From: Adhaeribacter sp.
GTDB lineage: Bacteria; Bacteroidota; Bacteroidia; Cytophagales; Hymenobacteraceae
NCBI GenBank assembly: GCA_028288395.1
Contig: JAQBNV010000486.1
Span: 1-11,692, forward strand
Reading direction: 5' to 3'
Length of the DNA: 11,692 bases
Shown: positions 1-7,664 of the stretch, piece after piece
Numbering within the stretch: the stretch's first letter is position 1
How the letters are laid out: the number at the start of each line of letters is the position of its first letter
Notes under the pieces: generated by a model
Seen by the model: only the letters and a program-made list of their open reading frames with translations
Told to the model about the DNA's origin: nothing
Databases searched by the model: none
Position numbers and translations under genes: made by a program

Positions 1-135
1 GGGAAACGGGACTGAAACGCAAATAACGATAAACTCTTAAACCTTACCTCCATATAACTTGCTATATATCAGTCAATTTATACATTTTTACAGCATTAAA
101 CAAGCGCCTAGTTCAATTAATTTTTTATAAATAAA

Positions 136-187
136 GCATAACGGTTGGGCTAAAAAGCGTTTTAATGCTTTTTAGGTGGTGTTAGCC
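136..187 (-). repeat. attC-like hairpin downstream of the HEPN gene
   Basis: Read on the minus strand, the site starts with GGCTAAC (181-187), 15 bases after the HEPN gene's TGA, and ends with GTTATGC (136-142). Inside are two perfectly complementary 9-base arms, 150-158 and 167-175 (CTAAAAAGC/GCTTTTTAG), around an 8-base loop. Outside these are unequal unpaired spacers of 7 and 5 bases, then AAC/GTT pairing (140-142 with 181-183). Integron attC sites have this plan: short core boxes, imperfect stem, extrahelical bases. The core boxes do not fully match the published RYYYAAC/GTTRRRY consensus. An ordinary terminator hairpin is the alternative, although no T-run follows on the minus strand. 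Confidence 0.5.
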
Positions 188-202
188 ATTGTTTTATTTA
201 TA

Positions 203-1642
203 TCAATCTTTTGAGTTCTCTTTTATCATCTTTAAATGAGAACAATTTATTTCATATATCTCTTTTTGCTTATGTATTACGTTTTTTAATTTTGGATTAT
301 GGATTTCTACTAAATACCTTGAAATTAATTCAAGAAACACATTGACATCATTTATATGTTTATATTTATTAGCGTAATCGTAATTTATATTCTGATTGCC
401 ACTCCCTCCGTGTGCAACTGTATTTCTACCTGTATTATAAATTATTTCGCCTAAAGTTTTAGATTTTAAATAAGGATGAGATTGCCATTTTTTTAATATC
501 TATTTTGATTTCTTCTTTAGTTCTATCATCAAATTTAAATATTGAGTTTTCCTCTTTTTAATCATAGCGTCTGCTTTTGGGTCCCAATCCGAGCCATAAT
601 CTAAAAAGAATAAAGGTATAAACTTATGCTCTAAAGCCTGTTTATAATAGTACTCAACAACATCCTTTAATTCAATATTTGTTGGTTTAAATTTTGGTTG
701 ATAATGGTAGTTTTTGCCATATTCAACAATTCTAAACAAAAACACACATCTTGGTAATGGTTCTATTTGTTTTAATGATGAATGATAAAGATGAAATAGT
801 TCTAAATGGTTTGCTTCCGGCAATAATGTAAAATCTGTTTCTTTATGCAATTTGAGAATAGGAGTACTTAGGCTCCTAAATTTGGATTTTGATGTACTAA
901 AAAACTTTTTACTAGTTAAAGTAAGCAAATCCAAAATATCGAACTCGTTGTAAATATTTGTTAACTTTTCGTTATAAGCTCGATTGTGAGTTAGTAAAAA
1001 ATTGGGAGAAGCTTGTAAAAAAGCAATAACATTCAGCAATGTAATTTTATCATTACTATGAGATTCATCTTTGTAAAAAATTGAGCTTCCATGTCTATTT
1101 TTACTTATATAGACTTCTTTATAAATAATTAGTTCTTTAGGAAACCTTAAGTAAAAGTTATTGCCTAAAAACTCCTCCTTTTTATAAGTTGCAAACTGGT
1201 AATTAGAGAGTTCAAATATTGCTTGTTTTACATTTTTTAATTGTTCTTTTAACTTTCTTAAAGTTTGTTCTTTTACCTTTTCTTCAAAAGTTAGCTTTTC
1301 ATTAATTTTAAACAGCTCAATCAAACCTTCATTGATTTGAATTTCAGCTTCTTTTCCGCAAGAAAGGGCAATTTTTATGGAATCATTATTTATTCCATCT
1401 ATTAATTTTCTTAAATATTTTGCTAACTCATCATAGACGACTTTTTCTTCCTCTAAAATCTGTTTTTGTTTTGTAATTCTTCTTGTTGAATTAAACAGGT
1501 TATGATACTTTCTTAAAAGTTGGTCAAAATCAGTTACCCGAATAAAACCGAAATAAACTACACTATAGATTTCTTTTTGAACTTCAATCTTGAATTCGTT
1601 TAAATTAAGTTTTTCTACTACTAATTGAAGTTCCTTATTCAT
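203..1642 (-). pseudogene. HEPN-domain protein gene (ApeA-like HEPN candidate) interrupted by in-frame TAG
   Basis: The frame opens with ATG at 1640-1642 and runs 380 codons to TAG at 500-502. Without any shift it then continues for 98 sense codons to TGA at 203-205. The continuation begins ILKKWQSHPYLKSKT and contains GRNTVAHGG, with Arg at codon 406 and His at codon 411. This R-N-x3-H pattern is the catalytic signature of HEPN ribonucleases, best known from toxins and anti-phage proteins such as ApeA. Upstream, residues 278-312 look like an amphipathic HEPN helix with PLPRCVFLFRIVEYG. The N-terminal ~270 residues are Lys/Glu-rich, probably coiled coil at 55-145, and I do not recognise them. 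There is no Shine-Dalgarno sequence. Base composition is far more AT-rich than in the neighbouring genes. As read, the 380-residue product lacks the catalytic motif, so the gene is probably inactivated. Stop readthrough or a sequencing error are alternatives. The HEPN call rests on the motif and helix alone, without a search. Confidence 0.5.
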
Positions 1643-1652
1643 TATAAATATT

Positions 1653-1694
1653 GGCTAACTTGTAGATAAACGGAGTTCGTTCCGGTTATCAGCC
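1653..1694 (-). repeat. attC-like hairpin upstream of the HEPN gene
   Basis: On the minus strand this structured element ends in GTTAGCC (1653-1659), only 10 bases before the HEPN start codon. It folds as GATAA-CGGA (1665-1674, with A1670 mismatched) against TCCG-TTATC (1681-1690, with G1685), around a 6-base loop. The stem is extended by GGCT (1653-1656) pairing with AGCC (1691-1694) across an 8-base one-sided bulge. The heptamer GTTAGCC is the exact reverse complement of the GGCTAAC just after the gene. In integrons the start of a cassette and the first core box of its own attC have this relationship. Confidence 0.5.
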
Positions 1695-1869
1695 CTATGA
1701 ACAGAGTTGCAGTAAGTTTTTCATCTGGCAAATCTTCTTCCCGGCTAAACATAGCAGTGTTTTGCTAATATAAGTATTTTACCCATTATCTAACAGACTC
1801 CTGCTTGCGGGTGGTAACAATAATAGCGTTAGCAATTACTGATTATCTGTACTTAACGCCTGCTCCTAT

Positions 1870-4800
1870 TTACCGGATAATTTCAACCCAGCCTTTCCAG
1901 ATTTGGCCTTTGGTGCTGGTAAGCTGGTAGTAATAAATGCCGTCGCTCAGGCCTTCTCCGCCCCAGTTGTTCTGGTAATTCGGCTGCGCGTATACCTGTT
2001 TACCCCAACGGTTAAATATTTTCAGGTCGATGGGCAGGCAGGTAATGCGGGGAATAAAAGTGTCGTTCAGGCCATCGTGGTTGGGCGTAAACACATTAGG
2101 TACGAGTTGTTTTTTTTCTACCTGCACCGCGGCTATTTTTCGCGTTAACCGACAGCCATTGCCATAGAAAACGGTTAAGGTTACTTCGTAAAAGCCTTCC
2201 TGTTGGTACGCGTGCGCCGGAGCAGCCTCGGTAGCCGTAGCACCGTCGCCAAAATCCCATTGGTAGCCGGTGGCGCCGGTGGTCGTATTCGTAAAATTGG
2301 CGGTAAAAGGAGCATAGCCCTGAATCTGGTTTTCGGTGCCGCACTCGGTAGGAACGGCTGCCGCCTGCACCACCGGCAAAGCGCTTACCGTTACGTTTTT
2401 GGTGCTAATACCACTGCAGGCCCCAATCGTAACAAAATAAGTAAGCTTTTGCGGGCCGTTGATAGTAGCAGCAGGCGTAAATATACCCTGCGGGTTTACC
2501 CCATTCCCCGACCAGGTTCCATCCGGTGGAATAATATCGGTAATGGCAAAAGCCGGCGCATCGGGACATAAAACTAAATCAGGGCCCTGCGTAAATTTAA
2601 TGGTGGGGTCTACCACAACAGTTCTGGTTTTAGCCACGGTGCAGTTGCCATTGGTAACAGTATAGGTAAGAATATGGGTACCCACAATGGCTTCGCTGGG
2701 GGTAAACACGCCGTCGGCGCTAACGCCCGTTCCCGACCAGGTTCCGCCTGCCGGCGAAAACCCGGTTAGGGGAACGGGGAATGATCCGGAGCAAATGCGC
2801 GCATCCGGCCCGGCATCTACCACTGGCCCCACCGAAATAACCACCTGTTTACTACTGGTAACCACACAGCCCTGGTCGCTGGTAAAGCGATAAGTAATTG
2901 TATGCGTGCCGGCACCGGCCGTAGCCGGATTAAAAATATTGCCACTCATACCCGGTCCGGTAAAAGTACCGCCGGCGGGCGTGCCGGTTAATGGCATGGC
3001 AGCTTCCGGCAAACAAATAGCCGGTGGCAAGCCCGTAAACGCCACAGCAGGCGCCGCCAGTACCGTAATTAGTTTGGTGCTGGTACTGATGCAACTGCCA
3101 TTAGCTACCGTGTAAGTCAGGGTTTGGGGGCCACTTAAATTTGCATTGGGGGTAAACATTCCGCTGGCTGTTACGCCCGGGCCCGACCAGGTACCGCCGG
3201 TGGCCGGGCTGAAACCCGTAAGCTGGAGGGGAGCTGCATTAGCGCATATTTCCTGGTCCGGGCCTGCTTCGGCCGTGATAATATTAAAATCAAATTTAAA
3301 CGCCCCGTTGTTGCAGTTTGCGGCATTATTTACCCGCGACCAGGCATTAGGCGTAGTCGGAAAAGCAGAACTGCCGCTGCACCCGGCACAAACAGATTGG
3401 TATACAAAACCGCGTTTGTCGAACCGGCTGGTGCCGCCGTCTACATGTTCGCCCGACTGCGCACCCGGTTGTACCGCTCCAAAATAGGTGGCGTATTCTA
3501 AAGTAGCCGCATCGCGCGAAAGTAGCATCAAATAAAAATCCTTTCCGTCGGTTGTGCGCTGGTAACCATTGTTGGTTACGGCCAGGCCGGTGGTAGTACC
3601 GTTTAAATAAGGCGCATTGGCGTTAGCGCCACCGCCCCAGCCTGCCACGTAAATCCGGCTGCAGTTATCTACCAGAAAAGCAGTAGGCGAAATATTTACC
3701 TGTTGACTGTTGGCAGTACCAAACGTAGTGGAAAGCAAGCTACCCGTTAAGTCATTGTTTAGTTTCTGAATAAACTGCCGGCCGTTGCTTACCGCATATA
3801 CCCCGCCCGATACCGGAAAATTACCCAAGGTTTGCCCCAGCAGATACACATTATTGGCTTCATCTAATTGCACAAAGTAAGCCTGATCGTAAGCCGAGGT
3901 ACCAACATAAGATACGCGTTGCAGCCCTGAACCATTGTTATTTATTTTGGCGACAAACCCATCCGACTGCCCGCCGCGGTACCCGACCACGAAAGCGCCG
4001 GCAGTACCAGGCAAATTAGCGCTGGTGGTACCGCCGCAAATAAAAATATTATTATTTGTATCGAGTTGCACCGAGTAGGCCGCATCGGCCCCGGCACCGC
4101 CGATGAAACTACTCCACTGCACCGCCAGCGCAGGCGTTAATTTAGCAATTATACCGTCGTTGTCGCCGCCACCAAAGGCCTTCTGAAAGCCATTAATTAC
4201 CGGAAAATCGTGGGAGCGGGTAGACGATACCACATAAACCTGATCCTGCGCATCGGTAAAAATATCGCCCCGGAACTGGTCGCCATAATTTTTATCGAGA
4301 GGATGACGGGCCGACGCATTGGACAGAATACCATCGTCGCTGGTGCCGCCCAGGTAGGTAGAAGCCAGCAAAGCCGATCCGGTAGGGCTGAGCCGGCTAA
4401 TTAACAAATCAGTGCCCAGACTAAATTGAATGCCATTTAACGGAATAATTTTATCGCTGCCGCGGTTGAAGCTGCGGTCCTGGGCGCCATTGGTAGTGGG
4501 GTAATTATCGGAACCGGTAACGCCTAAAATCAGCAGCTCATTCTTGCTGTTAACCACCAGGCTATTCGGCACCTCGGTGCGGTTGCCGCCTAAATAGGTG
4601 GCATACAACAAAGAAGAATTTCCGCGGGCATCTGTTTTATATTTCAGAATACCAATATCCCAGCCGGTACTGGAAGAACTCTCGATATCCCCGTTCCAGT
4701 TAATATTATAAGCCCCGGTAGTAGCCGGCAAACCAATGCCATTTACAATGCCCCCCGAATACATATTTCCTTCGTCGTCGTACGTAGCGGTAAATCCCCA

Positions 4801-5637
4801 GTTATCGGCCCGGGAGCCGGAGTATGACGAAAAAACCAGTTCCGGATCGATTACCAGCGGTTGCGAGCGGTCGTACCCCTCCGGAAAATCAAACGTAACG
4901 ATATTGCCATCGAGCTTAAAATAACAAGGTACTTCCCGAAGCTGGTTATTCTGCATTTGGTACGCAAAAGGCTTTTTCTCGACTACTTCAGTTACCGAGG
5001 TTTTAATGTGGAGTTCGTGGTTGCGGATAAATAACTGATCGGCCCCTTTATACTGCATCCGAATCTGGGCCGGGTCGGTTTGGGCCTCGAGCAAAAATTC
5101 GTATTTCAGGTGGGCTTCCTTTTCGTAGAGCCGCATGGCAATACCGGGGTACAATGCCTCGTAGGTTACTTCTGCAAAAGCCTTTACCCCTGTCGCCCAC
5201 CGCCGGGGATCATTGCCGATGTAATAATTACGGATGCCTTCGGTTGGTTCGTGGCCCGTAACGGCCCCACTGGCGGGGCCGGCGCCCAGAAAAGTAACCC
5301 CGTACGCGTGGGCTTTTATGTTGTCGGTATGACCTGTCGTTTTGGCGGCGGTTAGGTCAGCGTGGTCGTGCGCGACAGCGGCTTCATCGTAGAAAGTATA
5401 GAGCAGGCTTTGGGCCTGCAGAAACAGCCGTCCACCCGGTAGCGGCGCCATAAACTTTACCGATTTATCCCACTGGTTTTTATTCTGAATAAATTGCAGG
5501 CTTTTCTCCGTTATGGGCTGACTTAGCACCGTAGAAGTAATTTCAGGAGTTGGCTTAGCTATTTGGGCCAGTGCCGTTTGCCAGGAAAAAATCAAAAAGA
5601 ACAGAAATACAAACAGACGGGCAATGGCATTATTCAT
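1870..5637 (-). CDS. T9SS type B-sorted beta-propeller/PKD surface protein
   Basis: This 1255-residue secreted protein has a Sec signal peptide (1-25, ending TALAQ). Next comes an N-terminal domain (about 45-265) of the kind that precedes SBBP beta-propellers. A propeller-like region (about 265-780) has recurring blades marked by TYLGG/SFIGG/SYVGT/TYFGA-type strands near residues 347, 427, 510, 576, 636 and 716. Four Ig-like repeats of about 75 residues follow (790-1085). Each has GG-T(W/F)-(S/T)G-x-G then (V/I/M)F(T/N)P, and a cysteine pair: C798/C849, C875/C924, C949/C999, C1024/C1074. A PKD domain (about 1100-1175, YQWDFGDG at 1125-1132) precedes the C-terminal 78 residues, which start VPNVFTPNHDGLNDTF and contain IFNRWG, the gliding-motility-associated (CHU_C) type B sorting domain. 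The protein is thus expected to cross the outer membrane by T9SS and stay at the surface or in the matrix. ATG at 5635-5637 is chosen because the signal peptide follows directly; it has no Shine-Dalgarno. The ligand is unknown. Confidence 0.5.
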   Translation of the reverse strand: MNNAIARLFVFLFFLIFSWQTALAQIAKPTPEITSTVLSQPITEKSLQFIQNKNQWDKSVKFMAPLPGGRLFLQAQSLLYTFYDEAAVAHDHADLTAAKTTGHTDNIKAHAYGVTFLGAGPASGAVTGHEPTEGIRNYYIGNDPRRWATGVKAFAEVTYEALYPGIAMRLYEKEAHLKYEFLLEAQTDPAQIRMQYKGADQLFIRNHELHIKTSVTEVVEKKPFAYQMQNNQLREVPCYFKLDGNIVTFDFPEGYDRSQPLVIDPELVFSSYSGSRADNWGFTATYDDEGNMYSGGIVNGIGLPATTGAYNINWNGDIESSSSTGWDIGILKYKTDARGNSSLLYATYLGGNRTEVPNSLVVNSKNELLILGVTGSDNYPTTNGAQDRSFNRGSDKIIPLNGIQFSLGTDLLISRLSPTGSALLASTYLGGTSDDGILSNASARHPLDKNYGDQFRGDIFTDAQDQVYVVSSTRSHDFPVINGFQKAFGGGDNDGIIAKLTPALAVQWSSFIGGAGADAAYSVQLDTNNNIFICGGTTSANLPGTAGAFVVGYRGGQSDGFVAKINNNGSGLQRVSYVGTSAYDQAYFVQLDEANNVYLLGQTLGNFPVSGGVYAVSNGRQFIQKLNNDLTGSLLSTTFGTANSQQVNISPTAFLVDNCSRIYVAGWGGGANANAPYLNGTTTGLAVTNNGYQRTTDGKDFYLMLLSRDAATLEYATYFGAVQPGAQSGEHVDGGTSRFDKRGFVYQSVCAGCSGSSAFPTTPNAWSRVNNAANCNNGAFKFDFNIITAEAGPDQEICANAAPLQLTGFSPATGGTWSGPGVTASGMFTPNANLSGPQTLTYTVANGSCISTSTKLITVLAAPAVAFTGLPPAICLPEAAMPLTGTPAGGTFTGPGMSGNIFNPATAGAGTHTITYRFTSDQGCVVTSSKQVVISVGPVVDAGPDARICSGSFPVPLTGFSPAGGTWSGTGVSADGVFTPSEAIVGTHILTYTVTNGNCTVAKTRTVVVDPTIKFTQGPDLVLCPDAPAFAITDIIPPDGTWSGNGVNPQGIFTPAATINGPQKLTYFVTIGACSGISTKNVTVSALPVVQAAAVPTECGTENQIQGYAPFTANFTNTTTGATGYQWDFGDGATATEAAPAHAYQQEGFYEVTLTVFYGNGCRLTRKIAAVQVEKKQLVPNVFTPNHDGLNDTFIPRITCLPIDLKIFNRWGKQVYAQPNYQNNWGGEGLSDGIYYYQLTSTKGQIWKGWVEIIR
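2383..3270 (-). repeat. Four tandem Ig-like repeats inside the T9SS protein gene
   Basis: This segment encodes residues 790-1085 as four consecutive units of about 70-80 residues. Conservation is visible in DNA: the string GACCAGGT followed by T/A and CC recurs at 2510-2520, 2735-2745 and 3185-3195, with a diverged copy in the second unit near 2955. Units 1 and 3 are the most alike (AGPDxxIC, LTGFSPA, TWSG.GV, TYTV.NG.C). This suggests growth by internal duplication and a region prone to length variation between strains. Confidence 0.5.
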
Positions 5638-5658
5638 AGAAGGCCAGATTTTAAAAGA

Positions 5659-5690
5659 TAAATATAAAGAAGTAAGCGGTGGTATACAAT
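5659..5690 (-). promoter_or_regulatory. Candidate Bacteroidota promoter for the T9SS protein gene
   Basis: On the minus strand, TATATTTA (5659-5666) is one base from the Bacteroidota -7 consensus TAnnTTTG. An ATTG (5687-5690) lies 20 bases upstream, near the expected -33 TTTG. A start about 6-7 bases past the -7 box would leave a leader of roughly 15 bases before the ATG at 5637. This is a pattern match only; other AT-rich matches are possible. Confidence 0.5.
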
Positions 5691-6056
5691 GTATGACGAG
5701 GCCATTCTGGCTTAGAATTTTATAAACAGCATTATTTATGATTGCACTTCAGACGAATCGGGCAATATTTTATTTATTAAAACTCCGTTCAACCGGCTTT
5801 TATTAAATTCAGCGTAGCCAGGCGGCCTTCCTTTCAGGTTATTTAAAATTACTTACTCCGCTATTTATAGGAGTCCCAAATAGCCCGTTTTGGTTGCCAG
5901 CTACTGTTAAATTAAAGCGTTATATTTTTATAAATTACCTGATAGCCCGACAATTGAGAGCGAGTCGGTGAAGGGTTTGTAAGATGCTGTTTTATAGCTG
6001 ATGAGGTTTTGTAACTTACCAGGCCGGCGCGAAATTCAGGAGCAGTCTAAATCAGG
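5691..6056. other. Gene-free spacer
   Basis: I see no credible gene in these bases on either strand; the longest open stretches are short and lack a recognisable product. The right end holds two copies of TCAGGAGCAG (6036-6045 and 6052-6061), 16 bases apart, running into the Hsp20 terminator hairpin. Confidence 0.5.
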
Positions 6057-6111
6057 AGCAGCTTAAAATAACAGCGGCGCTCATAAAGCGCCGCTGTTAT
6101 TTTAAGCTGCT
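6057..6111 (-). terminator. Long perfect hairpin, terminator of the Hsp20 gene
   Basis: Positions 6057-6080 and 6088-6111 are perfect inverted repeats of 24 bases around a 7-base loop. The GC-rich apex (GCGGCGC/GCGCCGC) is flanked by an A/T-rich base (TAAAATAA/TTATTTTA). It begins 14 bases past the Hsp20 stop codon. On the minus strand the 3' arm ends in AAGCTGCT-like sequence, not a long T-run. Termination is therefore inferred from position and stem strength, and it could act in both directions. Confidence 0.5.
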
Positions 6112-6124
6112 AAGTTGTTTTATA

Positions 6125-6709
6125 TTACGTACTCGCTGCTTTTGCTTTTTTCTGGTTTGGTTCAATTTGGATGGTTTGACCATTCTGACCCTGGCCATTA
6201 TCCTGGTGGGTTTGCGCCGCTCCATTGCCGTTAGCGGGTTTCCCCTGGCTTACCTGGTTCTGGCTTGCACCTTCCTTAATCTCGATCTGGTGTTTCCGGG
6301 ATTTTTGCTGATCTTTCGGCACGGTTAACCGCAGAATACCATTCTGAAACTCGGCGTTAATTGCCGCCGGATCAATATTATTCGGTAGCTGAAAAGACCG
6401 GGTAAAAGTACCATACTGCGATTCTACCACATGGTAACGCTTGTTCTGGTTCTCATTCCGGAACTTTCTTTCGCCCGAAACAGTAAGCCGACCTTCCTGC
6501 AACTCAATACGAATATCTTCTTTTTTAAGTCCGGGCAAGGTGAGTTCAATTTCGTACCCGTTATCGGTTTCACAGGTATCTACATGCGGATTAAAATCGG
6601 CCATGCGCTGGCGTTGGTTAACCGAATCCTGGAAGAAACGGTCGAGCAGCGTGCTAAAATTCTGCGGCATGAAATCATCCATCAAACCGCTAAATCTTTG
6701 AATTGCCAT
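6125..6709 (-). CDS. Hsp20/alpha-crystallin family small heat-shock protein
   Basis: This is a 194-residue small heat-shock protein, an ATP-independent cytoplasmic holdase that binds unfolding proteins. The frame is open 20 codons further upstream (6769), but ATG at 6707-6709 is chosen because AGGAGG lies 5 bases ahead and MAIQRFSGLMDDF is a normal family start. The alpha-crystallin domain spans about 38-145: PHVDTCETDNGYEIELTLPG at 41-60, LTVSGER at 75-81, and the family signature A-x3-NG-x-LRLTVPK at 119-132. The oligomerisation IxI motif is IEI (142-144). Most relatives end soon after this motif; here a tail of about 50 residues, rich in Gln, Asn and Gly, continues to residue 194 and contains a second IxI-like triplet, IQI (180-182). 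The gene stands alone, divergent from nothing, with its own terminator. Heat or stress control is expected from the family, but I see no clear CIRCE-type operator. Confidence 0.5.
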   Translation of the reverse strand: MAIQRFSGLMDDFMPQNFSTLLDRFFQDSVNQRQRMADFNPHVDTCETDNGYEIELTLPGLKKEDIRIELQEGRLTVSGERKFRNENQNKRYHVVESQYGTFTRSFQLPNNIDPAAINAEFQNGILRLTVPKDQQKSRKHQIEIKEGASQNQVSQGKPANGNGAAQTHQDNGQGQNGQTIQIEPNQKKAKAAST

Positions 6710-6712
6710 AGT

Positions 6713-6720
6713 AACCTCCT
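6713..6720 (-). promoter_or_regulatory. Strong Shine-Dalgarno of the Hsp20 gene
   Basis: The minus strand reads AGGAGGTT here, with AGGAGG ending 5 bases before ATG at 6709. A full Shine-Dalgarno is unusual in Bacteroidota, where most genes (including the others in this window) lack one. It decides the start against the longer open frame beginning at 6769. Confidence 0.5.
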
Positions 6721-6922
6721 TTTTAATAGTTAAACAAAAATGAAAAACCACTAAATCAAAATATACCAAACAACTTCATTTTACTAGCAGAACTGTATAA
6801 TAATATTACTTAAAAAGTTAAAAGGAGTTTCGCTTAAAGCGCTTTTTTTTAGATATTTACCTCAATTTTTAATGAGCAAAATGGTTAATAGCAGTGCCCG
6901 GAAAAAGCGATAGACACGACGG

Positions 6923-7303
6923 CTAGGGTCGGCGGATAACTTTAATTTTCACCGGTGCTACCCCGCTGTCTATCATATCCAGGCGCCTGGCTGCCGCCAG
7001 CGACAAGTCCAGAATCCGGCTTTTGGCGTGTGGGCCCCGGTCGGTAATTTTAACTTTTACAGTTTTGCCGTTCTGCTGATTTTTAACTTTTACTTTAGTG
7101 CCGAAAGGCAAGGTATTATGGGCGGCTGTAAGTTTTCCTTTGCGGTAAGGCTGGCCGTTGGCCATTTTCCGGCCCTGAAATTTATTGCTGTAAAAAGAAG
7201 CTTTACCTTCCTGGGTAAAAGACCCGCTGCCGGCACAGCCACTCATCCATACAATGGCCAGCAAAAAAAAGCAGGCGGGTAATCTTAAATTAAATGTTCT
7301 CAT
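6923..7303 (-). CDS. rlpA: RlpA-like double-psi beta-barrel lipoprotein
   Basis: This 126-residue protein has a lipoprotein signal peptide with hydrophobic core (9-20) and lipobox MSGC, placing the lipidated cysteine at 23. The rest is one double-psi beta-barrel domain of the RlpA family: GKASFYSNKFQGRKMANG (33-50), LTAAHNTLPFGTKVKV (58-73) and ITDRGPH (86-92), then ILDLSLAAARRL. The family's putative catalytic His and Asp correspond to H62 and D88, and both are present. RlpA proteins cleave naked glycan strands in peptidoglycan at septa in some bacteria. This one is minimal, having no C-terminal SPOR domain, so septal targeting is uncertain and the gene symbol is family-level. It reads on the minus strand, divergent from the small gene at 7404. 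Its stop is TAG, and no obvious terminator follows before the Hsp20 promoter region. Confidence 0.5.
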   Translation of the reverse strand: MRTFNLRLPACFFLLAIVWMSGCAGSGSFTQEGKASFYSNKFQGRKMANGQPYRKGKLTAAHNTLPFGTKVKVKNQQNGKTVKVKITDRGPHAKSRILDLSLAAARRLDMIDSGVAPVKIKVIRRP

Positions 7304-7329
7304 ATAAAAACCAATGCGGTACCCGGGCT

Positions 7330-7345
7330 GGTTTATTTATAAACC
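7330..7345. repeat. Inverted repeat between rlpA and the small divergent gene
   Basis: GGTTTA and TAAACC flank a 4-base spacer (TTTA) near the middle of the 100-base divergent intergenic region. Position and symmetry fit an operator for either gene, or an AT-rich promoter element. There is no other support. Confidence 0.5.
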
Positions 7346-7403
7346 CTAGCGCCGACCGGGCGTAATAATAACCGAAAAACTAAACCGGTACAACCCATTT
7401 ACC

Positions 7404-7664
7404 ATGCCGCTGAACCCAGCCTTAGAAGCTAAACTCGCTAAAACTTACGAGGCCGCAGCCCGGCTCGACGAAAGCTTCCGGGGAAAGGACATTACCTTTG
7501 TTACTGATAAAACCGGCCAGGCCATTACTTTATTTATTGGAAAACGCAACCCCGATGGCAGTATTGCGGGCGAGCGGTACGCACGTCGCCTGCAATACGC
7601 ACTCGACGGTGTAACAATTATTAAAAGCCACTGGGATTATAAAGGCAAAGTAACCCGCGCCTGA
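7404..7664 (+). CDS. Conserved-looking small hypothetical protein
   Basis: This 86-residue protein is probably cytoplasmic: it has no signal peptide, no membrane segment and no cysteine. It begins with an amphipathic helix (MPLNPALEAKLAKTYEAAAR) and then a likely beta-rich half with FIGKRNPDGSIAGERYARR (44-62) and SHWDYKGK (75-82). The alternating hydrophobic pattern and GC-biased third positions argue for a real gene. Its style resembles uncharacterised small Bacteroidota proteins I recall, but I can assign no function. ATG at 7404 has no Shine-Dalgarno. It is divergent from rlpA across a 100-base gap and convergent with the next gene, 44 bases away. Confidence 0.5.
   Translation: MPLNPALEAKLAKTYEAAARLDESFRGKDITFVTDKTGQAITLFIGKRNPDGSIAGERYARRLQYALDGVTIIKSHWDYKGKVTRA

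Noticed and set aside
1..53. Minus-strand frame opening at ATG 51-53 and running open to the window edge (MEVRFKSLSLFAFQSRF)
   Set aside because: Only 17 codons are visible, there is no Shine-Dalgarno or recognisable motif, and AT-rich DNA often gives such short openings.
203..502. Stop-codon reassignment (TAG or TAA read as sense) in this organism
   Set aside because: Other genes here end plausibly at TAG (6923-6925, 9474-9476) and TAA, so the standard code holds; the two interruptions are better explained as mutations or errors.
1826..1859. GCGTTA/TAACGC inverted pair as a terminator of the T9SS protein gene
   Set aside because: The loop is 22 bases and there is no T-run; mentioned only as a possible extra cassette-type core.
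1903..5355. Many plus-strand open frames antisense to the T9SS protein gene
   Set aside because: They are low-quality, Pro/Ala/Val-rich shadows of a gene whose signal peptide, repeats and sorting domain are clear on the minus strand.
6710..6769. Upstream extension of the Hsp20 frame by 20 codons
   Set aside because: A full Shine-Dalgarno sits 5 bases before the internal ATG at 6709 and the extra residues do not resemble the family N-terminus.
6831..6850. Plus-strand terminator-like CGCTTAAAGCG followed by eight T residues
   Set aside because: No plus-strand gene lies upstream, and on the minus strand the T-run is on the wrong side.
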